In this document: piece after piece, positions 9,644 to 18,399 of the stretch | Numbering within the stretch: the stretch's first letter is position 1 | Layout of the letters: every line of letters starts with the position of its first letter | Assembly (NCBI GenBank): GCA_022565665.1 | Contig: JAIUMI010000009.1 | Span: forward strand, 45,284-109,283 | Direction: 5' to 3' | DNA length: 64,000 nt | From: Glycocaulis sp. | Lineage (GTDB): Bacteria > Pseudomonadota > Alphaproteobacteria > Caulobacterales > Maricaulaceae | Position numbers and translations under genes: made by a program | The notes under the pieces: model-generated | The model's input: only the letters and a program-made list of their open reading frames with translations | Databases searched by the model: none | Told to the model about the DNA's origin: nothing

Positions 9644-9858
9644 GGGTAGCCATGGCAGACTTTGACTTCGTTTAACGAGGTCAGATCGAACTTCCGGGCG
9701 AAGTCGTAGATAACGTCTGCTGGGTCGCGAGATTCAGCGAATTCCTGCCTCAATCTGTCGTCGTCCAGCCCGGCGTCGTTCAGATTGATGCAGTACTGCG
9801 ACATCAAATGGGCTTCGGCCTCTTCACGCCAAGAATCGAAGCTTTGCGGTTTGCTCAC
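9640..9858 (-). CDS. Small hypothetical protein downstream of the HNH endonuclease
   Basis: A 72-residue acidic protein (GTG start, [20 protein letters not shown]) containing [15 protein letters not shown] and a C-terminal [14 protein letters not shown]. It begins only four bases after the stop of the HNH gene, with its AAGGGA ribosome-binding site formed by that gene's last codons, so the two are almost certainly translated together. No signal peptide or membrane segment. No family recognised. Possible partner or inhibitor of the nuclease, by position only. Its 3' end overlaps the lepA stop. Confidence 0.6.
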   Translation of the reverse strand: MSKPQSFDSWREEAEAHLMSQYCINLNDAGLDDDRLRQEFAESRDPADVIYDFARKFDLTSLNEVKVCHGYP

Positions 9859-9862
9859 TGGG

Positions 9863-10747
9863 CTATCCCTTAAACCGGTTTTCGCGATGCCAACGCAAGA
9901 AGGCGGGGTTAGGCTGTGACCGTGCCTCTGGCGGCACGAAAATGTGACCGCTCGGATCGAACAAGCGATCTACGCCTTCGGGCAATAATGGTTTGGCAGT
10001 CAGTAGTTTGAAATCGTCATCAACGCTGATCAAGCCGCGATCAAACATCCAATGAACGGTACGAGACAAGGCTAATCCGTTGCGGACGGAGTCGGGGCCT
10101 CTGTCGGCTACCGGCTTGATATGCGCCGCTTCCATCTCGGCTCTGCCGCCACCATTAATGATTTTCAAGCCGGTGACTGCACATCGAGAATCATAGGCGG
10201 TTCTAACCTGTGCGGCGAAAACCCGATCACGAAACGGCCTCATTGAAACCTGTTCGATGATTGGTCTTTCAAAGTCCAACTGCTCCTCTGCAACACCCAT
10301 CATAGCGGTGCTGTCATTAGCATCCGGTTGAACGGACAGCGCGGGCAAATAGCCAGCCCTTAATATGAGCTCGAACTCGTGGTCTGGAATGCGTCGGATC
10401 GACCACCCCATGGCGCCTCGGCTAGGGAGGCCATCTGGACGACCGAGCTTTTCTTCCCAGAAAGACCTATCAGCACGCTGAAACGGGACGGGTTCAGGAA
10501 ACTGGAGGAAGTCCTCGATCTTTGCGTAGAAGTGGTCGGCGCGCTGTGGATCGGGGTAGACGTGGGCGATCCTTGCGGATGCCCAATAGGCCATCCTTCC
10601 GCCACTGCGTCGCGGCTCATAGTACAGGCAGCCATCACCCACAGCAGCTTGGGCGGCAGCAAGGTACTGCTTCGGGAAGTGATAGACGTCCCCCGTGACA
10701 TCATCATATCCGCTGTCCGCGCGTTGCGTGAGAACAACCTTGGCCAC
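9863..10747 (-). CDS. HNH endonuclease, probably modification-dependent
   Basis: A 294-residue protein. The C-terminal half has an HNH_2-type nuclease core: SRCAVTGLKI, then EAAHIKPVADRGPD, NGLALSRTVHWMFDRGLISV. The N-terminal half (YDDVTGDVYHFPKQYL, CLYYEPRRSGGRMAYWASARI, HVYPDP) looks like the reader domain seen in EVE-HNH type IV enzymes such as VcaM4I, which cut DNA with modified cytosine. That specificity is inference. I prefer the GTG at 10747, preceded by GGGGA, over a TTG eight codons upstream. The gene and its small partner sit between lepA and the copper chaperone gene and appear less GC-rich than neighbours, suggesting transfer. Confidence 0.8.
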   Translation of the reverse strand: MAKVVLTQRADSGYDDVTGDVYHFPKQYLAAAQAAVGDGCLYYEPRRSGGRMAYWASARIAHVYPDPQRADHFYAKIEDFLQFPEPVPFQRADRSFWEEKLGRPDGLPSRGAMGWSIRRIPDHEFELILRAGYLPALSVQPDANDSTAMMGVAEEQLDFERPIIEQVSMRPFRDRVFAAQVRTAYDSRCAVTGLKIINGGGRAEMEAAHIKPVADRGPDSVRNGLALSRTVHWMFDRGLISVDDDFKLLTAKPLLPEGVDRLFDPSGHIFVPPEARSQPNPAFLRWHRENRFKG

Positions 10748-10810
10748 TGCGATTTCCCCGCCTTCTCGCAAGACTTTGATCTTATTGACCCAAGTTGTCT
10801 ACCAACACCA

Positions 10811-10843
10811 AAAACGCCGCCGGATCGTCTCCGGCGGCGTTTT
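10811..10843 (-). terminator. Intrinsic terminator after the copper chaperone gene
   Basis: Perfect 13-bp stem (10811-10823 with 10831-10843), seven-base loop, followed on the minus strand by TTTT and then GG. It also sits upstream of the HNH gene, insulating that cassette. Confidence 0.85.
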
Positions 10844-10895
10844 CGCATGTGTGTCCGGCCATCAGGCCGGCGAGGTGCGGGAGGCGGGCCTGCGC

Positions 10896-11534
10896 CTATT
10901 CCTCTTCCCCGCCGTCTTCATCTTCGACCGGCTCGTGATAGTCGCCGCGCTGGTGGGCGTCACCATGATCCATCGCCGAATGGTCCATGCCCCCATGACC
11001 GTCCGTGCTGGCGGGCGCATCAGCCTGCGGCGGCGTGGCGCTCAGGGGCAGGCGGATGGTGGTTTCGGCGCCGCTGGCAAATTCCAGCGTGATCTCCACC
11101 TCGCCATCAAGCGAGGCGGTATCAACGCCAAAGAACATGAGGTGGTCGCCGCCGGGGCGCAGCGATACCGGCTCGCCTGCGGGCAGGTCGATGGCCTCGA
11201 CCTGGCGCATGCGCATCACCTCGCCGTCATCTTCCATCGTGTGCAGCTCGATGGCCGCCGCGGCGGGCGAGCGTGCCCCGATCAGCTGGTCATCTTCGGT
11301 TTCGGCCAGAAGCGTCATATAGCCCGCGGTCACGTCGCGTCCTGCGGGCGGGGTGCGCACCCAGCCGGAGGTGACGAGCGGAACGGAAGGCTCGATCGCG
11401 GCCATGGCATCCTCCGCAGGGCTAGGGGCTGCCGGTTCGGTGGCCGCCGGGTCCGGCGCGTCGCCACAGGCCGCCAGCAGCAGGGCGGACGCGGCAACAG
11501 GGCCAAGGATAGCGCGCGGCGTGAAACAGATCAT
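10896..11534 (-). CDS. PCu(A)C family periplasmic copper chaperone lipoprotein
   Basis: A 212-residue protein with a lipoprotein signal (LLLAAC, Cys near residue 23). The core is the PCu(A)C domain: GWVRTPPAGRDVTAGYMTL, then ELHTM, EVMRMR and GGDHLMFFG, supplying the His and Met copper ligands. These proteins deliver Cu(I) to the CuA site of cytochrome oxidase. The C-terminus adds a His/Met-rich stretch (DGHGGMDHSAMDHGDAHQRG) followed by a very acidic tail, which could hold extra copper. No SCO or oxidase gene is adjacent. Terminated by the hairpin at 10811-10843. Confidence 0.88.
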   Translation of the reverse strand: MICFTPRAILGPVAASALLLAACGDAPDPAATEPAAPSPAEDAMAAIEPSVPLVTSGWVRTPPAGRDVTAGYMTLLAETEDDQLIGARSPAAAAIELHTMEDDGEVMRMRQVEAIDLPAGEPVSLRPGGDHLMFFGVDTASLDGEVEITLEFASGAETTIRLPLSATPPQADAPASTDGHGGMDHSAMDHGDAHQRGDYHEPVEDEDGGEEE

Positions 11535-11632
11535 GTCAGAAACTCCCGTGAGCCAGAGCGGAGCTGAAGGGCGGGCAGGCGGGGCTAGCCCTCTCCCGGC
11601 GCTTCAGGCATGGCGCATAACTGGGCCGAAAC

Positions 11633-11650
11633 GGCCTTGCTGACAAGGCC
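11633..11650 (-). terminator. Possible weak terminator after trpS
   Basis: Stem GGCCTTG (11633-11639) with CAAGGCC (11644-11650), four-base loop. On the minus strand it is followed by G and TTT only, so termination would be inefficient. It lies 34 bases past the trpS stop. The remaining 11535-11632 stretch shows no gene. Confidence 0.35.
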
Positions 11651-11683
11651 AACCGCTCCGGTCCGGCGTTTTGCCGCAAGGTT

Positions 11684-12721
11684 TCAGGCCCGCCAGTAGC
11701 CGACCAGATTGCGCGCTTCGGCGATCACAGGCGCCGCAACCTCGCGGGCCTTGTCCGCCCCTGCGGTGAGGATGCGGTCGATCTCGGCCCGGTCAGACAG
11801 AAGCCGCGCATAGGTGTCGGCGATGGGCGACAGGAACTCCACCGCCACTTCGGCCAGACGTGGCTTGAACACGCCAAAGCCCTGTCCGGCAAACTCATCG
11901 AGCACGCTCTGGCTCGTGGTGCCGGTAAGGGCGGCATAGATGCCGACCAGATTCCTTGCTTCCGGACGGCCTTCCAGCTCTTTGGTGCTCGCGGGCAGGG
12001 GTTCAGGATCGGTCTTGGCCTTCTTGATCTTGCGCGCGATCGTGTCAGCGTCGTCCGCGAGGTTTATGCGCGAATTGTCGCTGGGATCGGATTTCGACAT
12101 TTTAGCCGTGCCGTCTTTGAGCGACATGATGCGCGCGCCATCGGGCATGATGACGGGTTCAGGCAGCGGGAACACCGCTTCGCCCTTGCCAAAATCGCGG
12201 TTGAAGCGCGCGGCGATATCGCGCGACAGTTCCAGATGCTGCTTCTGGTCCTCACCGACGGGCACATGGGTTGCCTTGTAGACGAGGATATCGGCCGCCT
12301 GCAGGACGGGATAGGTGAAGAGGCCGACGCTCGCGCGTTCGGCGTCCTTGCCGGCCTTGTCCTTGAACTGGGTCATGCGCTCCAGCCAGCCGAGGCGCGC
12401 CACGCAATTGAAGATCCAGGCGAGCTCGGCATGCTCGCGCACGGCAGACTGGGCAAAGACGGCGCTGCGCGACGGGTCGACGCCCGCGGCGAGATAGGCG
12501 GCCGCCACCGAGCGCACGGCGTCGGGCAGGGCGGCCGGATCGTGCGGCATGGTCATGGCGTGCATGTCCACCACGCAATAGAAGCAGGGCACGCCCCGAT
12601 CCTGCAGCGCGACCCAGTTCTTCAGCGCACCGAGATAATTGCCAAGATGCAGCGCGCCTGTCGGCTGCATGCCGGACAGGATGCGCTCAGGGCCTTTGTA
12701 ATCGGTCGGGGTGTCGCTCAT
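11684..12721 (-). CDS. trpS: Tryptophanyl-tRNA synthetase
   Basis: Class I synthetase charging tRNA-Trp. The 345-residue product begins [20 protein letters not shown] and has the HIGH-like motif in [13 protein letters not shown], the substrate loop near [15 protein letters not shown], and the KMSKS motif in [10 protein letters not shown]. The frame is open a further 101 codons upstream, but the Arg-rich composition there and the family N-terminus favour the ATG at 12721. It lies downstream of murJ on the same strand, 92 bases away. Confidence 0.95.
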   Translation of the reverse strand: MSDTPTDYKGPERILSGMQPTGALHLGNYLGALKNWVALQDRGVPCFYCVVDMHAMTMPHDPAALPDAVRSVAAAYLAAGVDPSRSAVFAQSAVREHAELAWIFNCVARLGWLERMTQFKDKAGKDAERASVGLFTYPVLQAADILVYKATHVPVGEDQKQHLELSRDIAARFNRDFGKGEAVFPLPEPVIMPDGARIMSLKDGTAKMSKSDPSDNSRINLADDADTIARKIKKAKTDPEPLPASTKELEGRPEARNLVGIYAALTGTTSQSVLDEFAGQGFGVFKPRLAEVAVEFLSPIADTYARLLSDRAEIDRILTAGADKAREVAAPVIAEARNLVGYWRA

Positions 12722-12813
12722 GGCTTTGTCTTTGTCTTCGCGCTGGCTGGGAATGGGAGAATGCAGGCAAGGCGAAGGGGTGTAGCCGCCCGCAAGGCAG
12801 GGCTCAAGCGGGG

Positions 12814-14418
12814 TTACACCGCATCGTCCGGGCTGGTGACGGTTTTGGCATCGCGCTGTGGCCGCAGCGCTTCGGCAAACTCGGATGGGCGCAGCGCCCC
12901 GAGCGCCAGACAGGCACCGCCAAACACTCCGCCGCCGGCCCCGACGGCAAGGATCAGGCTGACAAGCGTCACGAGGCTGGTACCCAGCATGGGCAGGCTC
13001 GCGGTGATCAGTCCGGGCAGCCACGCTGCCAGCGCCCAGACGGTGCCTGCCATGATGAGGGCGGCGAGCAGAAGGCGCGGCGCGGTGCGCGCCAGCCGTT
13101 TGTCGATCTGTAAAAGCCCGCGCGTGCGCAAGGTCAGGCCCAGCAGCACCGCATTCACCCAGCCGGCAAGGCTGGAAGCTATGGCAAGCCCGACAAAACC
13201 CAGCCCGCCAAAGAAGAGCGCGAGCGCAAAGACGAAATTGACCGCCACGGCGGCGAGCGCGAAGCGCATCGGGGTTTTGGTGTCTTCCCGCGCGAAGAAG
13301 GCGGGCGCGAGCACTTTCACCAGCACGAAGGCGGGCAGGCCGAGCCCGGCAATGGCAAGCGCAATGCCGGTATTGCGGGTATCTGCGGCGGAGAACGCGC
13401 CGCGCTCGTAAATGCCCGCCGTGATCAGCTCGGGCATGGCCACGAGGGCAAGAGCGGCGGGCAGGGTCAGCGCGAGCGAGATTTCCAGCGCCCGGTTCAT
13501 GGCAAAATGCCCGCCGGTCTCGTCCCCGGTGCGCACGCGCCGGGTGAGATTGGGCAGGAGCGCAATCCCCATGGCGATGCCGATCATGCCCAGAGGTAGC
13601 TGGTAGAGGCGCTCGGCATAATTGAGCCAGGAGCGTGCGCCCTCTTCCAGCGTCGCGATGGAGGAGGTCACCACCACATTGATCTGCACCGCGCTAGCAG
13701 CGATTGCGCCGGGAATACCGAGCGCGATGAGGCGTTTGACACGCGGGGTCAGCTTTGGCGGCAGGACGCGCAGGCGCAGCCTGGCGCGCGCTGCCGATGT
13801 CCACAGCATCGCCACCTGCGCCGCGCCGGAGAGCGTCACCCCCCAGGCGAGCCAGACCACCAGCTCATCGGTCGAGTCACCCGGATTGAAGGCCAGCACC
13901 GCAATCATCACCAGATTGAGCGCAACCGGCGCGAAAGCGGCCATCGCAAACCGGCCATGGCTGTTCAGCCCGCCGGAGATCAGCGCGGCCACCACCATGG
14001 TCAGGAGGTAGGGCATCATGATCTGCAACAGCAGGACGGCGAGGGCCATGCCATCGGGATCGCCAATGCGTCCGGGGAAGAAGGCATAGGCAAGCCAGGG
14101 CGCGAAGATCTGGAAAGCGATCACCAGCGCGCCGGTCACCGTCACCATGAAGGAGAGGGCTTCGGAGGCGAACCGGTCGGCTTCCTCGCGCCCCTTGCCT
14201 TCCAGCTCCCGGCCATAGAGCGGCACAAAAGCCGCGTTGAACGCGCCTTCGGCCAGCACCCGGCGGAAGGTGTTGGGGATGGTCATGGCCTGGAAGAAGG
14301 TGTCGGCTACCGGGCCTGCGCCAAGACGCGCCGCGGTCAGCATTTCGCGCGCCAGCCCGGCCACCCGGCTGAGCAGGGTCAGACTGCTGATGACGCCGAG
14401 ATTACGTAAAAGGCGCAT
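12814..14418 (-). CDS. murJ: Lipid II flippase MurJ
   Basis: MurJ moves lipid II across the inner membrane for peptidoglycan synthesis. The 534-residue protein has about 14 membrane segments, the N-terminal signature [20 protein letters not shown], and the conserved segments [18 protein letters not shown] and [19 protein letters not shown]. Length is typical. The gene starts three bases after the glnD stop, and glnD-murJ-trpS is a recurring order in alphaproteobacteria. Confidence 0.95.
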   Translation of the reverse strand: MRLLRNLGVISSLTLLSRVAGLAREMLTAARLGAGPVADTFFQAMTIPNTFRRVLAEGAFNAAFVPLYGRELEGKGREEADRFASEALSFMVTVTGALVIAFQIFAPWLAYAFFPGRIGDPDGMALAVLLLQIMMPYLLTMVVAALISGGLNSHGRFAMAAFAPVALNLVMIAVLAFNPGDSTDELVVWLAWGVTLSGAAQVAMLWTSAARARLRLRVLPPKLTPRVKRLIALGIPGAIAASAVQINVVVTSSIATLEEGARSWLNYAERLYQLPLGMIGIAMGIALLPNLTRRVRTGDETGGHFAMNRALEISLALTLPAALALVAMPELITAGIYERGAFSAADTRNTGIALAIAGLGLPAFVLVKVLAPAFFAREDTKTPMRFALAAVAVNFVFALALFFGGLGFVGLAIASSLAGWVNAVLLGLTLRTRGLLQIDKRLARTAPRLLLAALIMAGTVWALAAWLPGLITASLPMLGTSLVTLVSLILAVGAGGGVFGGACLALGALRPSEFAEALRPQRDAKTVTSPDDAV

Positions 14419-14421
14419 CGT

Positions 14422-17241
14422 CTAGCGGCCCACGCTGGCTTCGGCGCGCTGGCGGGTGTCGGCGCCCGGCGCGTTCGCCTCCGCCCCGCCCAGCACGGCA
14501 AGGAGGGCGTCTTTCAGCGCTTTCTCACGTTTCGGATCGGTAATCTTGCGGCCCTGCTCGGTGACGTAGAACACGTCCACCGCGCGCTCGCCATAGCCGT
14601 CAATGCGCGCAGCCTGCACCGACAGGCCAAGCCCGGTAATCGCGCGGGCGAGATCGTGCAGCAGGCCCGGCCGGTCACGGCCAGACGCCTCCACCACCAG
14701 CGCGCCATCGGCCGCCTTGCCTTCGATTTTCACATAAGGCGTGACGGTAAAAGCCGCCTCGCGCCTCGCAACGCGCCGGGCCGGGATCAGATGTTTCTCG
14801 CCAAGGCCTTCGCGGGCGGCCGTGTCCACGCGGGCTTTCAGCCGGTCGAGCGCAGCAAGGTCTGACCAGCCATAGGGCTTGCCGCCCGGTTCCTGCACAT
14901 AGAACACGTCAAACGCCGTGCCGCCCGCCGTGGTGGCGACCTGCGCGCCGACGACATTCGCGCCGGACAGGGCCAGCGCGCCCGCGATATCGGCAAAGAG
15001 CCCGTCCCGGTCGGGCGCGAGGATCAGCACCTCGGCGGCAGAGCGGCGGCGGTCTATGCGCACCCCGCAGGCCACATCCGCGCCGCGCGCCTCAGCCGCG
15101 CGCACAAAGGCGGCATGGCGCAGCCGGTCGCTCTCGGCAAAGGAGAGCCAGTAGCTGTCATCAAGCTGACCGCTCCAGCGCTCGCCAAAGGCTGGATCAA
15201 TGCGCTCCATCTCGGCGCGGAACAGGGTGCGGGCGCGGTCTGCGCGCGCGTGCAGGCGGGCCAGCGCCTCGTCCTCGCCCGCGCGTCCCTCGCCAGTGAG
15301 GACCGCGGCTGTCGCCTCATAGAGATCGCGGATCAGCTGGGCCTTCCAGCCATTCCACACGCCGGGCCCGACCGCGCGGATATCGACCACGGTCAGCACG
15401 GTCAGAAGCCGCAAGCGCTCCAGATTGCTCACGATACCGGCAAAATCGAGCACGGTGCGCGGATCGGACAGATCGCGCCGCTGGGCGGCATCGCTCATCT
15501 CCAGATGGGAGCGGATCAGCCAGGCCACCAGTGCCGTTTCGGTTTCATCAAGCCCCAGCCGTGCGCAGGCCACCAGCGCGCGCTCCGCCCCTTCAATGCA
15601 CTGATCGCCCTGCCCCTTGCCGGTATCGTGCAAGAGCACGGCCAGATGCAGAGCCCGCCTGTGGGTGATGTCATGGATGATGCGGGTGGCCAGCGGGTGA
15701 TCGCCGGCGAGCCGGCCCCGCTCGATTTCGCGTAAGAGGCCGAGGGCATTGAGCGTATGCTCGTCCACCGTGAAGCGGTGATACATGTTGAACTGGGTGC
15801 GTGCGACGATATCGCCGAACTCGGGGATGTACGCGCCCAATAGCCCGGCTTCCGTCATTGCCCGCAGCGTCATGCGCGGATCATCAGCTTCCAGCAATAT
15901 GGCAAAGAAGCTGCGCGCGGCGCGCTGGTCAGCCCGGAAATCGTCATCTACCAGCCGGAGGGAATGTGCGACCAGCGCCACCGCATCCGGGTGCAGGTCG
16001 AGATGGCGTGCGGCGGCCAGCTCGAACAGCGTCAGCAGGCGTACCGGGTCATCTTCCACCACAGTGGGGTCGGCAAAGGTCAGCCGGCCTGAACGGATCG
16101 CAAAACCGGCCTCGGCCAGCCCCTCATCATCCGGTGCGCCATCAGCGGGCAGGAAGCGGCCAATACCGGCGGGCGGGTCTTTCAGCTCATCTGCCTCGAG
16201 TTTGGCGCACACAAGCCGGGTCAGCGCGCCGACATCGATGGCGCGCCGGAAATAGTCCCGCATGAAATCTTCCACGCCGAGCGTTTCTTCGCTGTCCTCA
16301 TAGCCCATGAGGGTAGAGATTTCAGGTTGGGTATCGAAGGTCAGCCGGTCATCCTTGCGGGCGTTGAGCGCGTGCAAATGGAAACGCACGGTCCAGTAGA
16401 AGTCCTCGGCCTTCAGATAGCGCTCCACGTCCTGCACGGTCAGAAGGCCGCCTGCCACCCAGCGCTCCATTGCGTCATTGCCGTAGAGCACCTGGGCGAG
16501 CCAGCGAATGGTCTGCAGGTCGCGCAGCGCGCCCTTGCCGTCCTTTATGTTTGGCTCGACCGCATAGCGGCTGTCACCTTGCCGGTCGACACGGGCATCG
16601 CGCTCGGAGAGCTTCGCGCTGACAAAGCCTGCGATTTCGTCATGGGCGCGCAGCGTGCGGGCAAACTTGTGCTTCAGCGTGGAGACAAGGCGCTCATCGC
16701 CGGACACCCATCGTATATCGAGAAGCGCGGTGCGCTCCGACACATCCTCGCGGGCAAGGGCAATGGCTTCGTCCACGGTGCGGATCGCGCCGCCGCCAAT
16801 ATTGAGCCCGCAATCCCACAGCACGTAGAGCATGCGCTCCACAATGCCTTCCCCGCCTTCGCGAAGCGGCGTTCCGGCGAGAAACAGAAGATCGATATCT
16901 GATTGCGGGGCGAGCTCGCCCGCGCCCCAGCCGCCAAGCGCGCACACGGCAAGGCCTGGCGCATTGGCGCCTTCCGGGTCCACATCGGTGGCGATGGAAT
17001 CGAAAAGCGCGCGGATGGCAGCATTCATCACGCCGGAGAGGGCGCGCGCAGCCTCCAGCCCCCCGCCCTTGCCGTGAAGCTTGCCGGCGGCATAGACGCG
17101 GCCCGCTTCGATATATTTCTTCAGCCGGCCAATGCCTGCCTGACGCGAGGCAGGTGGCTCCCAGCCCTCGCGCGTGGCCGCGGCGAGCTCTGCGCGCAGG
17201 CGCAGTCCATCAAGGGAGGCGGGCAGGGCAGACAGGCGCAT
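14422..17241 (-). CDS. glnD: PII uridylyltransferase / uridylyl-removing enzyme
   Basis: GlnD senses glutamine and adds or removes UMP on PII proteins, setting nitrogen assimilation. The 939-residue protein shows the nucleotidyltransferase motif GGWGAGELAPQSDIDLLFL (residues about 103-121), the central HD hydrolase domain with LHLAVLLHDTGKGQG, and two C-terminal ACT domains (around APDRDGLFADIAGAL and RDRPGLLHDLARAI, each followed by AFDVFYV/AVDVFYV). Length is normal. ATG at 17241 preceded by no strong Shine-Dalgarno. Confidence 0.95.
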   Translation of the reverse strand: MRLSALPASLDGLRLRAELAAATREGWEPPASRQAGIGRLKKYIEAGRVYAAGKLHGKGGGLEAARALSGVMNAAIRALFDSIATDVDPEGANAPGLAVCALGGWGAGELAPQSDIDLLFLAGTPLREGGEGIVERMLYVLWDCGLNIGGGAIRTVDEAIALAREDVSERTALLDIRWVSGDERLVSTLKHKFARTLRAHDEIAGFVSAKLSERDARVDRQGDSRYAVEPNIKDGKGALRDLQTIRWLAQVLYGNDAMERWVAGGLLTVQDVERYLKAEDFYWTVRFHLHALNARKDDRLTFDTQPEISTLMGYEDSEETLGVEDFMRDYFRRAIDVGALTRLVCAKLEADELKDPPAGIGRFLPADGAPDDEGLAEAGFAIRSGRLTFADPTVVEDDPVRLLTLFELAAARHLDLHPDAVALVAHSLRLVDDDFRADQRAARSFFAILLEADDPRMTLRAMTEAGLLGAYIPEFGDIVARTQFNMYHRFTVDEHTLNALGLLREIERGRLAGDHPLATRIIHDITHRRALHLAVLLHDTGKGQGDQCIEGAERALVACARLGLDETETALVAWLIRSHLEMSDAAQRRDLSDPRTVLDFAGIVSNLERLRLLTVLTVVDIRAVGPGVWNGWKAQLIRDLYEATAAVLTGEGRAGEDEALARLHARADRARTLFRAEMERIDPAFGERWSGQLDDSYWLSFAESDRLRHAAFVRAAEARGADVACGVRIDRRRSAAEVLILAPDRDGLFADIAGALALSGANVVGAQVATTAGGTAFDVFYVQEPGGKPYGWSDLAALDRLKARVDTAAREGLGEKHLIPARRVARREAAFTVTPYVKIEGKAADGALVVEASGRDRPGLLHDLARAITGLGLSVQAARIDGYGERAVDVFYVTEQGRKITDPKREKALKDALLAVLGGAEANAPGADTRQRAEASVGR

Positions 17242-17300
17242 GAGCCAAGGTCTTACGCCATCACATGGCCCTCGTCAGCCATCCTTTTGCCGTAAGGGCG

Positions 17301-18386
17301 TCAGCGCCCCTCCACCTCAACGACCAGCGCTTCGCTGGCGGCCACCTCGCCGCGCACAAGGGCCTGGTAGGCGGAAAGCGTCTCCTGTGGTCCAATAAGG
17401 CTGCGCCAGGCCAGAAGCGTATCTGCGACTGCGGCAAACTGCGACCATGCTTCGCCCTGCCTCTGCGCAAAGCCTTCAGGCCCCCATTCGCCAACGCGTT
17501 GGCGGGCATGGTCAGGGGCGAAGAAGAAGGAAGGTCTGGGACCGGGCAGGGCACGCGCGGGCGCACTTGTCTCCCAGTGGGCTCCACCAACGCGGATATT
17601 GGCCTTCAGGCTGTCACCAAAATGCGTGTGGAGCGTGCGGTTCACATCTGCCGAGCCTGCAAAATCGACGATCAGGCGGGCGGGTGCAGGGTCCATCCGC
17701 TCGATATCGTCATAGGCGATAACGGCGTCATAGAGCCCGCTACCCTTCACGAAACCGGTATTGCGCGCGGAGGTCAGGCCTTCGATGGAGAGACCCTCCG
17801 GCCGATGGCGTTTCAGCAGTAAGGCGAGCGCCAGTGCGGTCTTGCTCGACGCACTGGTGAGAACGATCCGTTCCGCGCCGGAAAAGCCGGTATCGCGCAA
17901 ATGCGCATCAATCAGGAAGGAGGTCAGGAACAGGGGTTGGAGCACCATCTGCGCGGCCTCGCGCACCGGGTTCTCGCCGGACCCCGCCGGGCAGCGCTCG
18001 TAGCGGTTATAGACTGCCGGCAGCTCGGCGCGGTGAGCGGCGGCATCGATGAAGCTCTCCGGGCGGATCTTGCCCGGCGTGATGATCAGCTCAGCAGCAG
18101 CAGGCAGATAGCCATAGACGCGTTCGCCAACTGACAAGCCTTCGCAGCGGCTCTCGATCACTTCCGCAAAGCCCCAGACGGGCAGGCGGCCGCGCCCGTC
18201 CGCTCCGGGAAAGAAGCGCCAGTATCCCATCGCCTCGCCGAAGGCGGCATAGGTGATGTTGTTGGCCGTCATGGCAAAGCGGCGCACGGCAAGGCGTGCC
18301 TCGCCCGCCTGCAATTCACGGGACATCTCCTCCACGAGGCTGGCTTGCATGATGTCGCCCTGCTCAATGCTCAAAGCCCAGCTCAT
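17301..18386 (-). CDS. DUF2855 family protein
   Basis: A 361-residue soluble protein of the DUF2855 family, with features AMTANNITYAAFGEAMGYW, LPVWGFAEVIESRCEGLSVG and ERVYGYLP in the N-terminal half and a Rossmann-like segment (ERIVLTSASSKTALALALLL) after residue 160. The arrangement resembles zinc-free medium-chain dehydrogenase/quinone oxidoreductase folds, but no cofactor or substrate is established. It ends 59 bases before glnD's start and begins 13 bases after mutS's stop, so it may be read from the mutS transcript. Confidence 0.8.
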   Translation of the reverse strand: MSWALSIEQGDIMQASLVEEMSRELQAGEARLAVRRFAMTANNITYAAFGEAMGYWRFFPGADGRGRLPVWGFAEVIESRCEGLSVGERVYGYLPAAAELIITPGKIRPESFIDAAAHRAELPAVYNRYERCPAGSGENPVREAAQMVLQPLFLTSFLIDAHLRDTGFSGAERIVLTSASSKTALALALLLKRHRPEGLSIEGLTSARNTGFVKGSGLYDAVIAYDDIERMDPAPARLIVDFAGSADVNRTLHTHFGDSLKANIRVGGAHWETSAPARALPGPRPSFFFAPDHARQRVGEWGPEGFAQRQGEAWSQFAAVADTLLAWRSLIGPQETLSAYQALVRGEVAASEALVVEVEGR

Positions 18387-18399
18387 CGGTCATATCTCC

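Noticed and set aside
10781-10797. FNR-like TTGAT element upstream of the HNH gene
   Set aside because: The second half is TTGAC, not ATCAA, so the dyad is absent.
12236-13411. Long plus-strand open frame (391 codons) across trpS/murJ
   Set aside because: Antisense to two well-supported genes; composition is that of a shadow frame.
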